A stretch of DNA of 64,000 nt from contig NZ_LN850107.1 in assembly GCF_900070365.1 (NCBI RefSeq), positions 930,001 to 994,000 of the forward strand. Reading direction: 5' to 3'. A program made the position numbers and the translations under genes. The notes below the pieces were generated by a model. The model saw only the letters and a program-made list of their open reading frames with translations. It made no database searches and was not told the origin of the DNA. This DNA comes from Alloactinosynnema sp. L-07 (GTDB lineage: Bacteria > Actinomycetota > Actinomycetes > Mycobacteriales > Pseudonocardiaceae). Of the stretch, positions 45,681-54,530 are shown one piece after another; position 1 is the stretch's first letter, and every line of letters starts with the position of its first letter.

Positions 45681-45964
45681 GCGAATTTCCACCACGCTAC
45701 CGAGATTATCTGTCAGCGCCCGAGGGGGTCGAATCCGTCGAGCCTGACAGTCGCGAGAGTCCTCCGTTCGAGGAATCGGTCACCATCATGAAGTTGCGCG
45801 ATGAGGATGTGTGGCATGCGGTGTGGCACGGCGAGCACGATGCTCTCGGCGAGTTCGACGGCACGCGTGAGGACGCAATTCGTTGGGCGCGGGACAGATC
45901 CAGCCGTTGTTTGATCTTCTCCGAGGAAACCAGTGATCTGGTTCCGTTGGGGGACGACAGCTAA
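45677..45964 (+). CDS. Small acidic hypothetical protein, possible immunity partner
   Basis: 95-residue acidic cytosolic-type protein (MSEFPPRYRDYLSAPEGVES, KLRDEDVWHAVWHGEHDA, then EETSDLVPLGDD). No family recognised and no signal peptide. Overlaps the secreted protein's stop by 4 bp. Size, acidity and coupling are typical of immunity or antitoxin proteins, but this is only contextual. Confidence 0.6.
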   Translation: MSEFPPRYRDYLSAPEGVESVEPDSRESPPFEESVTIMKLRDEDVWHAVWHGEHDALGEFDGTREDAIRWARDRSSRCLIFSEETSDLVPLGDDS

Positions 45965-46020
45965 TCCGGCAGGTCGTCAGACGTTCGACTCAACTTCTAA
46001 AACATGGTCGACGTGGACAT

Positions 46021-46055
46021 CAGGCTGCTCGTGCGAACCTCGCGCGAGCAGCCTG
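46021..46055. terminator. Strong hairpin, likely terminator
   Basis: Perfect 11-bp inverted repeat CAGGCTGCTCG (46021-46031) / CGAGCAGCCTG (46045-46055) with a 13-base loop, between the small acidic gene and the large nuclease gene. No U-tract. Confidence 0.6.
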
Positions 46056-46190
46056 GGCGTCTGCTGCAACTTCGTGGCCCAAGGCGGGTCAGCGGATGGC
46101 GGGTCGTTGAACGTTCCCTGAACGGGTCTATCGGAAACGCTCTTGGGTGCCTACGGTCGGCCAGTCCCGCCGTCGTCCTTTGGAGACCCG

Positions 46191-49100
46191 TTGCGCTCGC
46201 GTCCGCTCAGACCCACCAGGCCCGTAGTGGCCGCCTTGGTCACCGCGTTGGCGGTGGTCCCGTCGATCGTGATCCTCAGCGCCCCCGCCGCGACGGCGGC
46301 CGCGTTCAGCCCCGGTGACATCGTCGTCGCCCGGGTCGGTACCGGCGATGCCGCGCTTACCAATGCCGCGACGCCTGTCTTCCTTGATGAGTTCACCCCG
46401 GACGGGACCCTGGTCCGCACGGTCGCGCTGCCCACCGCCGGGTCGGGCGCCAACCGGCGGGTCACCACGAGTGGTTCGGCCACCTCCGAGGGCGGGCTCT
46501 CCCTTTCGCAGGACGGCCGCTACCTGACCCTTGGCGGCTACGACGCCGACCCGGGGACCGCGAGTATCGCCAGCTCCACCACCGCCGCGGTCAACCGCGT
46601 CGTGGCGCGGGTCGACGTCGACGGCGCCGTCGACAGTTCGACCGCCATCACCGACGCGTTCAGCGGCAACAACATACGGGGCGTGGCCAGCGCGGACGGC
46701 GGTCGTCACTGGGCCGTCGGCGCCAACGGCGGCGTGCGCCTGGCCGAGCACGGCGCGACCACGACGACGCAGATCAACACCGTGGCGCCCACCAACATCC
46801 GTACCGCCACGGCGGCGGGCGGGCAGCTGTTCGTCTCCACCGGCAGCGGCACGACCGGCGTCTACACCGTCGGCACCGGCCTGCCGACCACCCCGGGGCA
46901 TACCCCGGCGCTGGTCGCGGCCGTGCCCAGCCCGTACGCCGTTGTCGCGCTCGACCGCGACCCCGGTGTGTCCGGTGTGGACACTCTCTACGTCGCCGAC
47001 GACTCGGCCGCGCCCAACGGTGGCATCCTCAAGTTCTCGTTCGACGGTGTCACCTGGACCGCGCGCGGCGCGTATCGGCCCAACAGTAGCGGCGTGCGCG
47101 GCCTCACCGGCACGGTGACGGGCTCGTCCGTTTCCCTCTTCGCCACCACCAGCGCGACCCTGGGCTCGCTGGTCCGCGTCGAGGACACCGCGGCCTTCGC
47201 CGAGCCGATCGCGGCCACCGGCGCCGTGCTGCGCACCGCCTCGGCCAACACCGCCTTCCGCGGTGTCGCGTTCGCACCGTCCTCTTCGGTCACCGCGCCG
47301 TCGATCGTCGGCGAGCCGCAGGACGCGGCCGTCGCGAGCGGCGCGTCGGCCACGCTGACCGTCTCCGCGACCGGCACCGGCCCGCTGGCCTATCAGTGGT
47401 ACACCGGCACCGCGGGTGACACCGCGAACCCGATCGCGGACGCCACCAGCGCGTCGTACACCACGCCTGCGCTGACCGCGCCCGCCTCCTACTGGGTCCG
47501 GGTCACCGGCCCCGGCGGCCAGGCCGACAGCCGCACGGCGACCGTCACCATCACCGGCGGCACCAACTCCGCCCCGACCATCGGCCCGGTCCCCGTGGCC
47601 GAACTCGCGCTGACCGTAGGCGACCCGGACAACCCGCCCGCGCTGCGCACCGTCGACATCGCCGACGCCGAGACCCCGGCGAGCGGCCTCACGATCACTG
47701 TCGACAGCAGCAACCCGGCCGTCGCGTCCGGTGGCTCCACCGGCAGCGGTTCGCCCCGCACGCTCACGGTCGACCCGGTCGGCGTCGGCCACGCCACGCT
47801 GACCGTCACGGTCTCCGACGGAGCGTTGACCAGCGCGACGACGTTCGCGGTCGCCGTCTCGGCCGCGCGGCCCGCGGGCACGCACAACCACTACGGTCAC
47901 AGCGATGCCAGCACCGCGATCGACCTCGGTGGCGGCGCGATGGTCGTCGCCGATGACGAGACCAACGTGTTGCGCGTCTACGACCGCGACCACTCGCGCT
48001 ACCCGGCGCAGTCGTTCGACGTGCGCGCCGCCGGTCTGGCCCTGCGCGACGCCGACGTCACCCGCGAGATCGACATCGAGGCGTCGGCCCGCCAGGGCGA
48101 CACCATCTACTGGGTCGGCTCGCACGGACAGAACTCCTCGGCCAAGACCCGCCTCAACCGGCAGGAACTGTTCTCCACAACCGTCAGCGGCACCGGGACG
48201 GGAGCTTCGCTCTCGCTCGGCGGCAGCTACCAGCTCCTGCGCAACGACCTGATCGCGTGGGACCAGGCCAACGGCGACGCTCTCGGCATCGCCGCCGCCG
48301 CGACCCGCGCGCCCGAGGGTGACGGGCTTGGCGGCCCGACCGGCGTCAACATCGAAGCCGCCGAGTTCGCCGCCGACGGCAGCCTGCTTCTGGGCTTCCG
48401 CGGCCCGCTGACCAGCGACAACAAGGCGATCGTCATCCCGGTGACCAACATCGCCGCGCTGGTGGCGGCCAACCCGACGACCGGCGTCAGCGCGTCGTTC
48501 GGCACCGCGTTGCGCTGGGACCTCGGCGGTCGGGGCGTGCGGGAGATCCGCAAGAACACCGCGGGCGAGTACCTGATCATCGCCGGTCCGACCAGCGCGG
48601 GCACGGGTGCCGCGGGCGAGTTCAAGTTCTACTCGTGGGACGGCGACGCCGCCCACCAGCCGCTGCCGCGCGCCGGGTCGCTCGACACCGTCGCCGCCAC
48701 CGGCAAGCCCGAGGCGATCGTCGAGGTCCCGTCGCCGCTGACCGACACCTCGTCGGTCCAGGTGCTCGCGGACTCCGGTGACACCGTCTTCTACGGCGAC
48801 GGCATCATCGCCAAGGACCTGCCGCCGGCCCAGCGCAAGTCCATCAGCGCGGTCGTGGCCGTCGGCGCCGGCCCGGTCTGCACCTCCGGCGTCAGCACCG
48901 TCGGCTCGGTCCAGGGCACCGGAGACGCCAGCCCCAAGGTCGGGCAGACCGTCACCGTCCGCGGCACTGTGGTCAGTGACAGCGAGGGCGCCCAGCCCGC
49001 GTTGCGCGGCTTCTACCTTCAGGACGGCGGCGACGGTGACGGCGCCACCTCCGACGGCCTGTTCGTCTTCGACAACGGCGCCAACCTGGTCTCCCTGGGT

Positions 49101-52040
49101 GACGTCGTCCAGGTCACCGGCCTGGTCTCGGAGTTCCAGGGCCAGACGCAGCTCGCGGCCAACGCGGCGGGCGTCCAGTCCTGCAACCGGCAGGGCGCGG
49201 TCACCCCGACCGACCTGATCCTGCCGCGCGCGACCGCGGGCGACCTGGAGTCCTACGAGGGCATGCTCGTCCGGTTCCACCAGACCCTGACCGTGACCGA
49301 GCACTTCCAGCTCGGCCGCTTCGGCCAGGTAGTGGTGTCGGCGGGCGGCAAGCTCCAGCAGCCGACCTCGGTGATCCGCGCGACGGACACGGCGGCGGTC
49401 AGCGCCAAGCAGAACGCCAACAACCTCAACCGGCTCATCGTCGACGACGCCACCAACGGCCAGAACCCCGACCCGATCGTCTTCGGCCGGGCCGGGCAGC
49501 CGCTGTCGGCGGCCAACACCCTGCGCGGCGGCGACACCCTGACCGACGCGGTCGGCGTGCTCACCTACACCTGGGCGGGCAACGCGGCCAGCGGCAACGC
49601 CTACCGGCTGCGCCCGCTCAACGCGCTCGGCGGCACGGCCGTGTTCGACGCCGCCAACGAGCGGCCGACCACCCGGCCGGGCACCGGCGCGGGCGCGGTG
49701 AAGGTCACGGGCGCCAACCTGCTCAACTTCTTCAACACCTACACCGGCTGCAAGTTCGGCACCCTCGGCGGCCCCGCCGACTGCCGCGGCGCGAACAACG
49801 ACACCGAGTACCAGCGCCAGCTGGCCAAGGAGGTCGCCTCGCTGCGGTTCCTGGACGCCGACGTGACCGGCGTGATGGAGATCGAGAACGACGGCTACGG
49901 CCCGACCAGCGCCATCCAGGCCTTGGTCGACGCGCTCAACGCCGCCGACGGTCCCGGCTCGTGGGGCTTCGTGGACGCCGACGCGGCCACGGGCGTCACC
50001 GATGTCGCGGGCACCGACGCGATCAAGACCGCGCTGCTGTACCGGGCCGACCGGGTCATGCCGGTGGCCGGTGCGACGTTCGTCGACCAGAACCCGGTCT
50101 TCGAGCGGCGGCCGGTGGCGCAGACGTTCCAGACGCCCGCCGGTGCGCGCCTGACCGTCGTGGCCAACCACTTCAAGTCCAAGGGGTCGTGCCCGACGTC
50201 CGGTCCGGACGCTGACCAGCGCGACGGCCAGAGCTGCTGGAACGCCCGGCGCACCCAGCAGGCCACCGAACTCGCGGACTGGCTGGACTCCGTCGTCAAG
50301 CCGGGCGCGGGTGACGATGACGTCCTGATCGTCGGCGACCTCAACTCGTACGCCGGTGAGGACCCGATCGCGGTCCTCGAAGCCACCGGCTACACCAACC
50401 TGGCCAAGGCGTTCCACGGTCCGGAGACGTACTCCTACGTCTTCGACGGGCAGTGGGGCTACCTGGACTACGCGCTGTCGTCGCCGTCGCTCACCGCCCA
50501 GGTGACCGGCGCGGGCGAGGCGCACATCAACGCGGACGAGCCGTCGGTGCTTGACTACAACACCGACTTCAAGTCCGCGGGCCAGGTCGCGTCGCTGTAC
50601 GCGCCGGACCGGTTCCGCACCAGCGACCACGACCCGGTGCTCGTCGGCATCGACCTCGGCGCGCCGCCGGTGATCTCCGGATCTCCGGTCGCGGGCACGG
50701 TCGGCCTGCCGTACTCGTTCGGGTTCACCCTGAGCGGCCCGGCGAGCGTCACCCTGGCGTCTGGCTCGCTGCCCGCGGGCGTGTTCCTCAACGAGGACGG
50801 CACCCTCACCGGCACGCCGACCAGTGCTGGGACCTCCGCGTTCACCGTGCGCGCGACCAGCGCGTTCGGTGTGTCGGAGGCCGCGGTCTCGCTGACCGTC
50901 GCGCCTGGCGTGTCCACTGTGGACCTCGTGGCCGGTCCGTCCCCGGTGGCCACGGGTGGCCAGGTCACGCTGACTGCCACGGTGTCGGCCGCGGTCGCTG
51001 TCTCGGGCACGGTGACATTCCGCGAGGGCTCCATGGTCCTCGGTTCGGCTGAGGTCGCAGGCGGTACCGCTTCGCTTGTGGTGTCGGCGCCCGCCTCGGG
51101 CCACCGATCGGTGACCGCGGAGTTCTCGGGCAACGCCGACGTGGCCGGGTCGGTCTCGGCCGCGGCCTCGTTCGACGTGGTCGACCCGGTGACCCTGGGC
51201 GGCACGCTGCCCGGCGGCACGGTCGGCGCGGCCTACTCGGCGGCCGTCGAGCACACCGGCGGCGCGCCGGTGACCCTGTCGGTGTCGGCGGGCACGCTGC
51301 CCGCGGGCCTGACGCTGACCGGCGCGACCCTCGCGGGCACGCCGACGGCGGCGGGCACGTTCACCTTCACGGTCAAGGCCGAGAACGCGGTGTCGAGCGC
51401 GACCCGCGACTACACGGTCGCGATCGGCGCGGCGGCGACCACCACGGTCGTCACCTCGTCGGCCAACCCGGCGATCACGGGGACCACGGTCCGCTTCACC
51501 GCGACCGTGTCCGGCCCGCTGGTGCCGACCGGCACCGTGCAGTTCAGCGTGGACGGCAACGCGATCGGCTCCCCGGTCGCGTTGGTCAACGGCACGGCGG
51601 TCAGCCAGCCGGTCGTCGCGGTGACCCTGGGCGGCCACCAGGTGACCGCGGTGTACTCCGGTTCGGCGTCGTTCACGGCGAGCACCGGGACGCTGAACCA
51701 GGTCGTCCATGTAGGGATCAAGATCCTGTCGCCGACGGCGGGCGGCTCGTACTCGGCCGGGGCGAACGTCCCGATCCGGTTCCAGCTGACCTCGGCGTCC
51801 GGCCAGCCGCTCCCGGCCCTGGCCTCGGCGCTGCTGCTGGCGAGCGGCAGGCTGACGGTCGCGGGCAGCGGGGCGCAGTCGTTCCCGGCGACCCGGCCTT
51901 CGTTCGACCCGTACACCAACACCTTCACCCTGGTGTGGAACACGGCTCGGCGGCCCGCGGGCCAGGTGACCGCCACGGTGTCGGTGACCTACCCGGACGC
52001 GCCGACCCAATCGGTCCCGGTGAGGTTCACGCTGCGGTGA
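46191..52040 (+). CDS. ExeM/NucH-type extracellular nuclease, multidomain
   Basis: 1949-residue secreted protein. Start TTG 46191 is preferred because TGGAG lies 5 bases upstream. A signal peptide (LRSRPLRPTRPVVAALVTAL to the ATAAA cleavage region) is followed by a repeat-rich N-terminal beta domain. Next come an Ig-like domain (about 370-455), a DUF3616-like propeller (about 563-863), an OB/lamin-like region (about 897-1010) and an endonuclease/exonuclease/phosphatase domain (about 1170-1485; VMEIENDGYG, VANHFKSKG, VGDLNSY, TSDHDPV). Putative-Ig and Big_3-type repeats follow to the end. Predicted to degrade extracellular DNA. Monocistronic between two terminators. Confidence 0.9.
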   Translation: MRSRPLRPTRPVVAALVTALAVVPSIVILSAPAATAAAFSPGDIVVARVGTGDAALTNAATPVFLDEFTPDGTLVRTVALPTAGSGANRRVTTSGSATSEGGLSLSQDGRYLTLGGYDADPGTASIASSTTAAVNRVVARVDVDGAVDSSTAITDAFSGNNIRGVASADGGRHWAVGANGGVRLAEHGATTTTQINTVAPTNIRTATAAGGQLFVSTGSGTTGVYTVGTGLPTTPGHTPALVAAVPSPYAVVALDRDPGVSGVDTLYVADDSAAPNGGILKFSFDGVTWTARGAYRPNSSGVRGLTGTVTGSSVSLFATTSATLGSLVRVEDTAAFAEPIAATGAVLRTASANTAFRGVAFAPSSSVTAPSIVGEPQDAAVASGASATLTVSATGTGPLAYQWYTGTAGDTANPIADATSASYTTPALTAPASYWVRVTGPGGQADSRTATVTITGGTNSAPTIGPVPVAELALTVGDPDNPPALRTVDIADAETPASGLTITVDSSNPAVASGGSTGSGSPRTLTVDPVGVGHATLTVTVSDGALTSATTFAVAVSAARPAGTHNHYGHSDASTAIDLGGGAMVVADDETNVLRVYDRDHSRYPAQSFDVRAAGLALRDADVTREIDIEASARQGDTIYWVGSHGQNSSAKTRLNRQELFSTTVSGTGTGASLSLGGSYQLLRNDLIAWDQANGDALGIAAAATRAPEGDGLGGPTGVNIEAAEFAADGSLLLGFRGPLTSDNKAIVIPVTNIAALVAANPTTGVSASFGTALRWDLGGRGVREIRKNTAGEYLIIAGPTSAGTGAAGEFKFYSWDGDAAHQPLPRAGSLDTVAATGKPEAIVEVPSPLTDTSSVQVLADSGDTVFYGDGIIAKDLPPAQRKSISAVVAVGAGPVCTSGVSTVGSVQGTGDASPKVGQTVTVRGTVVSDSEGAQPALRGFYLQDGGDGDGATSDGLFVFDNGANLVSLGDVVQVTGLVSEFQGQTQLAANAAGVQSCNRQGAVTPTDLILPRATAGDLESYEGMLVRFHQTLTVTEHFQLGRFGQVVVSAGGKLQQPTSVIRATDTAAVSAKQNANNLNRLIVDDATNGQNPDPIVFGRAGQPLSAANTLRGGDTLTDAVGVLTYTWAGNAASGNAYRLRPLNALGGTAVFDAANERPTTRPGTGAGAVKVTGANLLNFFNTYTGCKFGTLGGPADCRGANNDTEYQRQLAKEVASLRFLDADVTGVMEIENDGYGPTSAIQALVDALNAADGPGSWGFVDADAATGVTDVAGTDAIKTALLYRADRVMPVAGATFVDQNPVFERRPVAQTFQTPAGARLTVVANHFKSKGSCPTSGPDADQRDGQSCWNARRTQQATELADWLDSVVKPGAGDDDVLIVGDLNSYAGEDPIAVLEATGYTNLAKAFHGPETYSYVFDGQWGYLDYALSSPSLTAQVTGAGEAHINADEPSVLDYNTDFKSAGQVASLYAPDRFRTSDHDPVLVGIDLGAPPVISGSPVAGTVGLPYSFGFTLSGPASVTLASGSLPAGVFLNEDGTLTGTPTSAGTSAFTVRATSAFGVSEAAVSLTVAPGVSTVDLVAGPSPVATGGQVTLTATVSAAVAVSGTVTFREGSMVLGSAEVAGGTASLVVSAPASGHRSVTAEFSGNADVAGSVSAAASFDVVDPVTLGGTLPGGTVGAAYSAAVEHTGGAPVTLSVSAGTLPAGLTLTGATLAGTPTAAGTFTFTVKAENAVSSATRDYTVAIGAAATTTVVTSSANPAITGTTVRFTATVSGPLVPTGTVQFSVDGNAIGSPVALVNGTAVSQPVVAVTLGGHQVTAVYSGSASFTASTGTLNQVVHVGIKILSPTAGGSYSAGANVPIRFQLTSASGQPLPALASALLLASGRLTVAGSGAQSFPATRPSFDPYTNTFTLVWNTARRPAGQVTATVSVTYPDAPTQSVPVRFTLR

Positions 52041-52051
52041 CTTCGTGAGTG

Positions 52052-52089
52052 AAGCGGGGCTCGGCGACTTCGGACGCCGGGCCCCGCTT
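52052..52089 (+). terminator. Intrinsic terminator after the nuclease gene
   Basis: 15-bp stem AAGCGGGGCTCGGCG (52052-52066) / CGCCGGGCCCCGCTT (52075-52089), one G-U wobble, 8-base loop, followed by TTTCTTTC. Twelve bases after the stop codon. Confidence 0.85.
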
Positions 52090-52169
52090 TCTTTCGTCGC
52101 CGAGTCGCTGATGGGCCGCCTGAATGTGAGAGTGGTGGGCGTCAGACAGCCATGAAGGGAGCGGGCACC

Positions 52170-52601
52170 ATGACCGACCGCAAAGCGACCGCCAAGTGGA
52201 CCGGTGACCTGGCCAGTGGGTCCGGCCGGGTCAGCCTGGACAGCTCGGGGGTGGGCGAGTTCGACGTCTCCTGGCCCGCCCGCACCGAGGAACCCAACGG
52301 CGTGACCAGCCCGGAAGAGCTGATCGCGGCGGCCCACTCGTCGTGCTACTGCATGCAGTTCTCGGCCTTGCTGGCCCGCGCGGGCACCCCGCCGGAGCGG
52401 ATCGAGACCTCGGCCAAGGTGAGTTTCGGCCGGTCCGGCGGCGGCTACGCGATCACCGGCATCGTGCTCACGGTTCGCGCGACGGTCCCCGGGATCGAGG
52501 CGGACAAGTTCGCCGAGATCGCCGAACAAGCCAAGCAGACGTGCCCGGTGTCGGCCGCGCTCACCGGCACCACGATCGAACTGGACGCCGCCCTGGCCTG
52601 A
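52170..52601 (+). CDS. OsmC-family peroxiredoxin
   Basis: 143-residue OsmC/Ohr-fold hydroperoxide reductase. Both active-site Cys are present: HSSCYCMQFS (about residue 60) and KQTCPVSAAL (about 125), and EELIAAAHS is the OsmC-type segment. ATG 52170 has AAGGGAG 8 bases upstream. Detoxifies organic hydroperoxides in the cytosol. Confidence 0.9.
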   Translation: MTDRKATAKWTGDLASGSGRVSLDSSGVGEFDVSWPARTEEPNGVTSPEELIAAAHSSCYCMQFSALLARAGTPPERIETSAKVSFGRSGGGYAITGIVLTVRATVPGIEADKFAEIAEQAKQTCPVSAALTGTTIELDAALA

Positions 52602-52672
52602 GCGGTCCTCTTGCTCTGGCCCGCGCGTCGGCTAGCGTGGTCGGGTAGGCGCCTGGCTGACCAGGAGGTGCG

Positions 52673-54211
52673 ATGCGGGTACCGATGACCGTGGCCGATT
52701 TCCTCGACCGAGCCCAACTCGGGTTCGCCGACACCCCCGGGGTGATCGACGAGCCGGACCAGCCCGCCGAGGTGGTCCCCGACTCGACCTACGGCACGCT
52801 GGGCGACCGGGTCCGGGCCTGGCAGGCCGGTCTCGACGCGCTGGGAGTCGGCGAGGGCGAGCGGGTGGCGGTGGTCAGCCACAACTCCGCGCGGCTGCTG
52901 GAGTTGCTTTTCGCCGTGCCGATGAGCGGGCGGATCTGCGTGCCGGTGAACTTCCGCCTGCGCCCGGACGAGGTCGACTACATCATCGACCAGAGCGGCG
53001 CCTCGGTTCTCTTGGTCGACCCTGAGCTGGACGCGTCACTGGCCGGGGTGACCGCCCGGCACCGGTTCGTCCTGGGCGAGGAAACGGAGACCTCGCTGAT
53101 GCGCCCAGGCGTCGACCCTCGCCCTTGGTCGTCACCGGACGAGGACGCCACCGCCACGATCAACTACACCTCCGGCACGACGGCCCGGCCGAAGGGCGTC
53201 CAGCTGACCCACCGCAACATCTGGGTCAACGGCCTGACCTTCGGCCTGCACGCCCGCGTGTGGGAACGTGACGTCTACCTGCACACCCTGCCGATGTTCC
53301 ACTGCAACGGCTGGGGAATGCCATACGTACTCGCGGGCGTCGGCGCGAAACAGGTCGTACTGCGCAAGGTCGACGGAGCGGAGATCCTGCGCCGGGTCGA
53401 CCAGCACGGCGTGACCTTGATGTGCGGTGCGCCTGCCGTGTGGAACGCGGTCCTGGACGCGGCGGCGACGTGGGAAGGGGAGATCCCAGGCCGCGACCGG
53501 GTTCGGATCGTGTGCGCCGGGGCACCGCCGCCGAGCCGGACGATCCAGCGGGTCGGGGAGGAACTGGGCTGGGAGTTCATGCAGATCTACGGCCTGACCG
53601 AGACCTCCCCCCTGCTGACCTTCAACCGATCCCGCCCCGCAGACGATTCACTGCCCGCCGAGGACCGCGCCCGCAAACTGTCCAGGGCTGGGATGCCCGC
53701 TTTGGGTGTACGCCTGGACATCGCGGACTCGGGTGAGGTGTTGGCCCGGTCCAATGTGGTCCTGGAGGGCTACTGGGAGAAGCCCGAAGAAACCTCAGCG
53801 GCGTTGTCCGATGGCTGGTTCCACACCGGCGACGGGGGATCGTTGGATGACGAAGGCCATTTGACGATCTCGGACCGAAAGAAAGACGTGATCATCACCG
53901 GCGGCGAGAACGTTTCGTCGATCGAGGTCGAAGACACGATCTTCAACCATCCTGCAGTCGCCGAAGTCGCGGTGATCGGCGTACCCCACGAGAAGTGGGG
54001 CGAGACAATCAAAGCACTGGTGGTACTCGCCGAGGGCAAGGAAGCCACCGAGTCGGAGATCATCACCCACTGCAAAGAACGACTCGCAGGCTACAAGGCC
54101 CCCACCAGCGTAGAGTTCCGCGACTCAATCCCACGTACAGCAACAGGAAAGATCCAGAAGTTCAAACTCCGCCAGCCATACTGGGCAAACCTGGATCGCG
54201 GCGTCAATTAG
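52673..54211 (+). CDS. AMP-forming acyl-CoA ligase
   Basis: 512-residue ANL-superfamily ligase. AMP loop NYTSGTTARPKGVQLTHRN (about residues 160-178), YGLTETSP, GWFHTGDGG, DRKKDVIITGGENV and a C-terminal catalytic Lys in TATGKIQKFKLR. Length and motifs fit a fatty-acid or aromatic acyl-CoA synthetase; substrate unknown. ATG with CCAGGAGG ribosome site. Ends before repeat element B. Confidence 0.92.
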   Translation: MRVPMTVADFLDRAQLGFADTPGVIDEPDQPAEVVPDSTYGTLGDRVRAWQAGLDALGVGEGERVAVVSHNSARLLELLFAVPMSGRICVPVNFRLRPDEVDYIIDQSGASVLLVDPELDASLAGVTARHRFVLGEETETSLMRPGVDPRPWSSPDEDATATINYTSGTTARPKGVQLTHRNIWVNGLTFGLHARVWERDVYLHTLPMFHCNGWGMPYVLAGVGAKQVVLRKVDGAEILRRVDQHGVTLMCGAPAVWNAVLDAAATWEGEIPGRDRVRIVCAGAPPPSRTIQRVGEELGWEFMQIYGLTETSPLLTFNRSRPADDSLPAEDRARKLSRAGMPALGVRLDIADSGEVLARSNVVLEGYWEKPEETSAALSDGWFHTGDGGSLDDEGHLTISDRKKDVIITGGENVSSIEVEDTIFNHPAVAEVAVIGVPHEKWGETIKALVVLAEGKEATESEIITHCKERLAGYKAPTSVEFRDSIPRTATGKIQKFKLRQPYWANLDRGVN

Positions 54212-54267
54212 CCCTGGACAGCAACAGAACAACGGCACCGACGCCCCACCCGACCGCTTTCCGGCCA

Positions 54268-54476
54268 GCACCCCGTCCTGGCCATCTTTAACATTCGATC
54301 GACGGTGTCAAGGGTCAGCTTGCTGATCGCGCAGCGACGCCGCAGGCGCCCTTGACGCCGTCGATCGAATGTTAAACGCTCGGGCTAGGGGAGCGACCCC
54401 GCCTGCCCCACGACGAGTGCACTCGTTGGTGCGCCAGGACGAGGGTGCAGGGGGAAGTGCAGGGACCTTCGGTCCC
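54268..54476. repeat. Structured repeat element, copy B
   Basis: 28-bp stem (54287-54314 with 54349-54376, one G-U) enclosing a 34-base loop almost identical to that of copy A (tcc reduced to tt in the mini-hairpin). Imperfect terminal repeats bracket it: GCACCCCGTCCTGGC (54268-54282) and GCCAGGACGAGGGTGC (54433-54448). The right flank 54433-54476 matches copy A's left flank inverted. Stem bases differ from copy A yet remain complementary. Confidence 0.85.
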
Positions 54477-54498
54477 TTCAAGCAAGGACCTTCGGTCC
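54462..54498. terminator. Two tandem GGACC/GGTCC hairpins
   Basis: GGGACC-TTC-GGTCCC (54462-54476) and GGACC-TTC-GGTCC (54486-54498) stand between convergent genes ending at 54211 (+) and 54531 (-), so may terminate both. The first is also part of repeat element B. Confidence 0.55.
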
Positions 54499-54530
54499 CC
54501 TTAGGACAAAGCCGGTGGTTGCGCGTGTGG

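Noticed and set aside
46143..46190. Earlier TTG start for the nuclease
   Set aside because: No ribosome site; TTG 46191 has TGGAG at good spacing and puts the signal peptide at the N terminus.
46128..52529. 2133-codon open frame on the minus strand
   Set aside because: Antisense shadow of the secreted nuclease. The translation is Arg/Gly/Asp-rich low complexity without domains, while the plus strand has a signal peptide and clear motifs.
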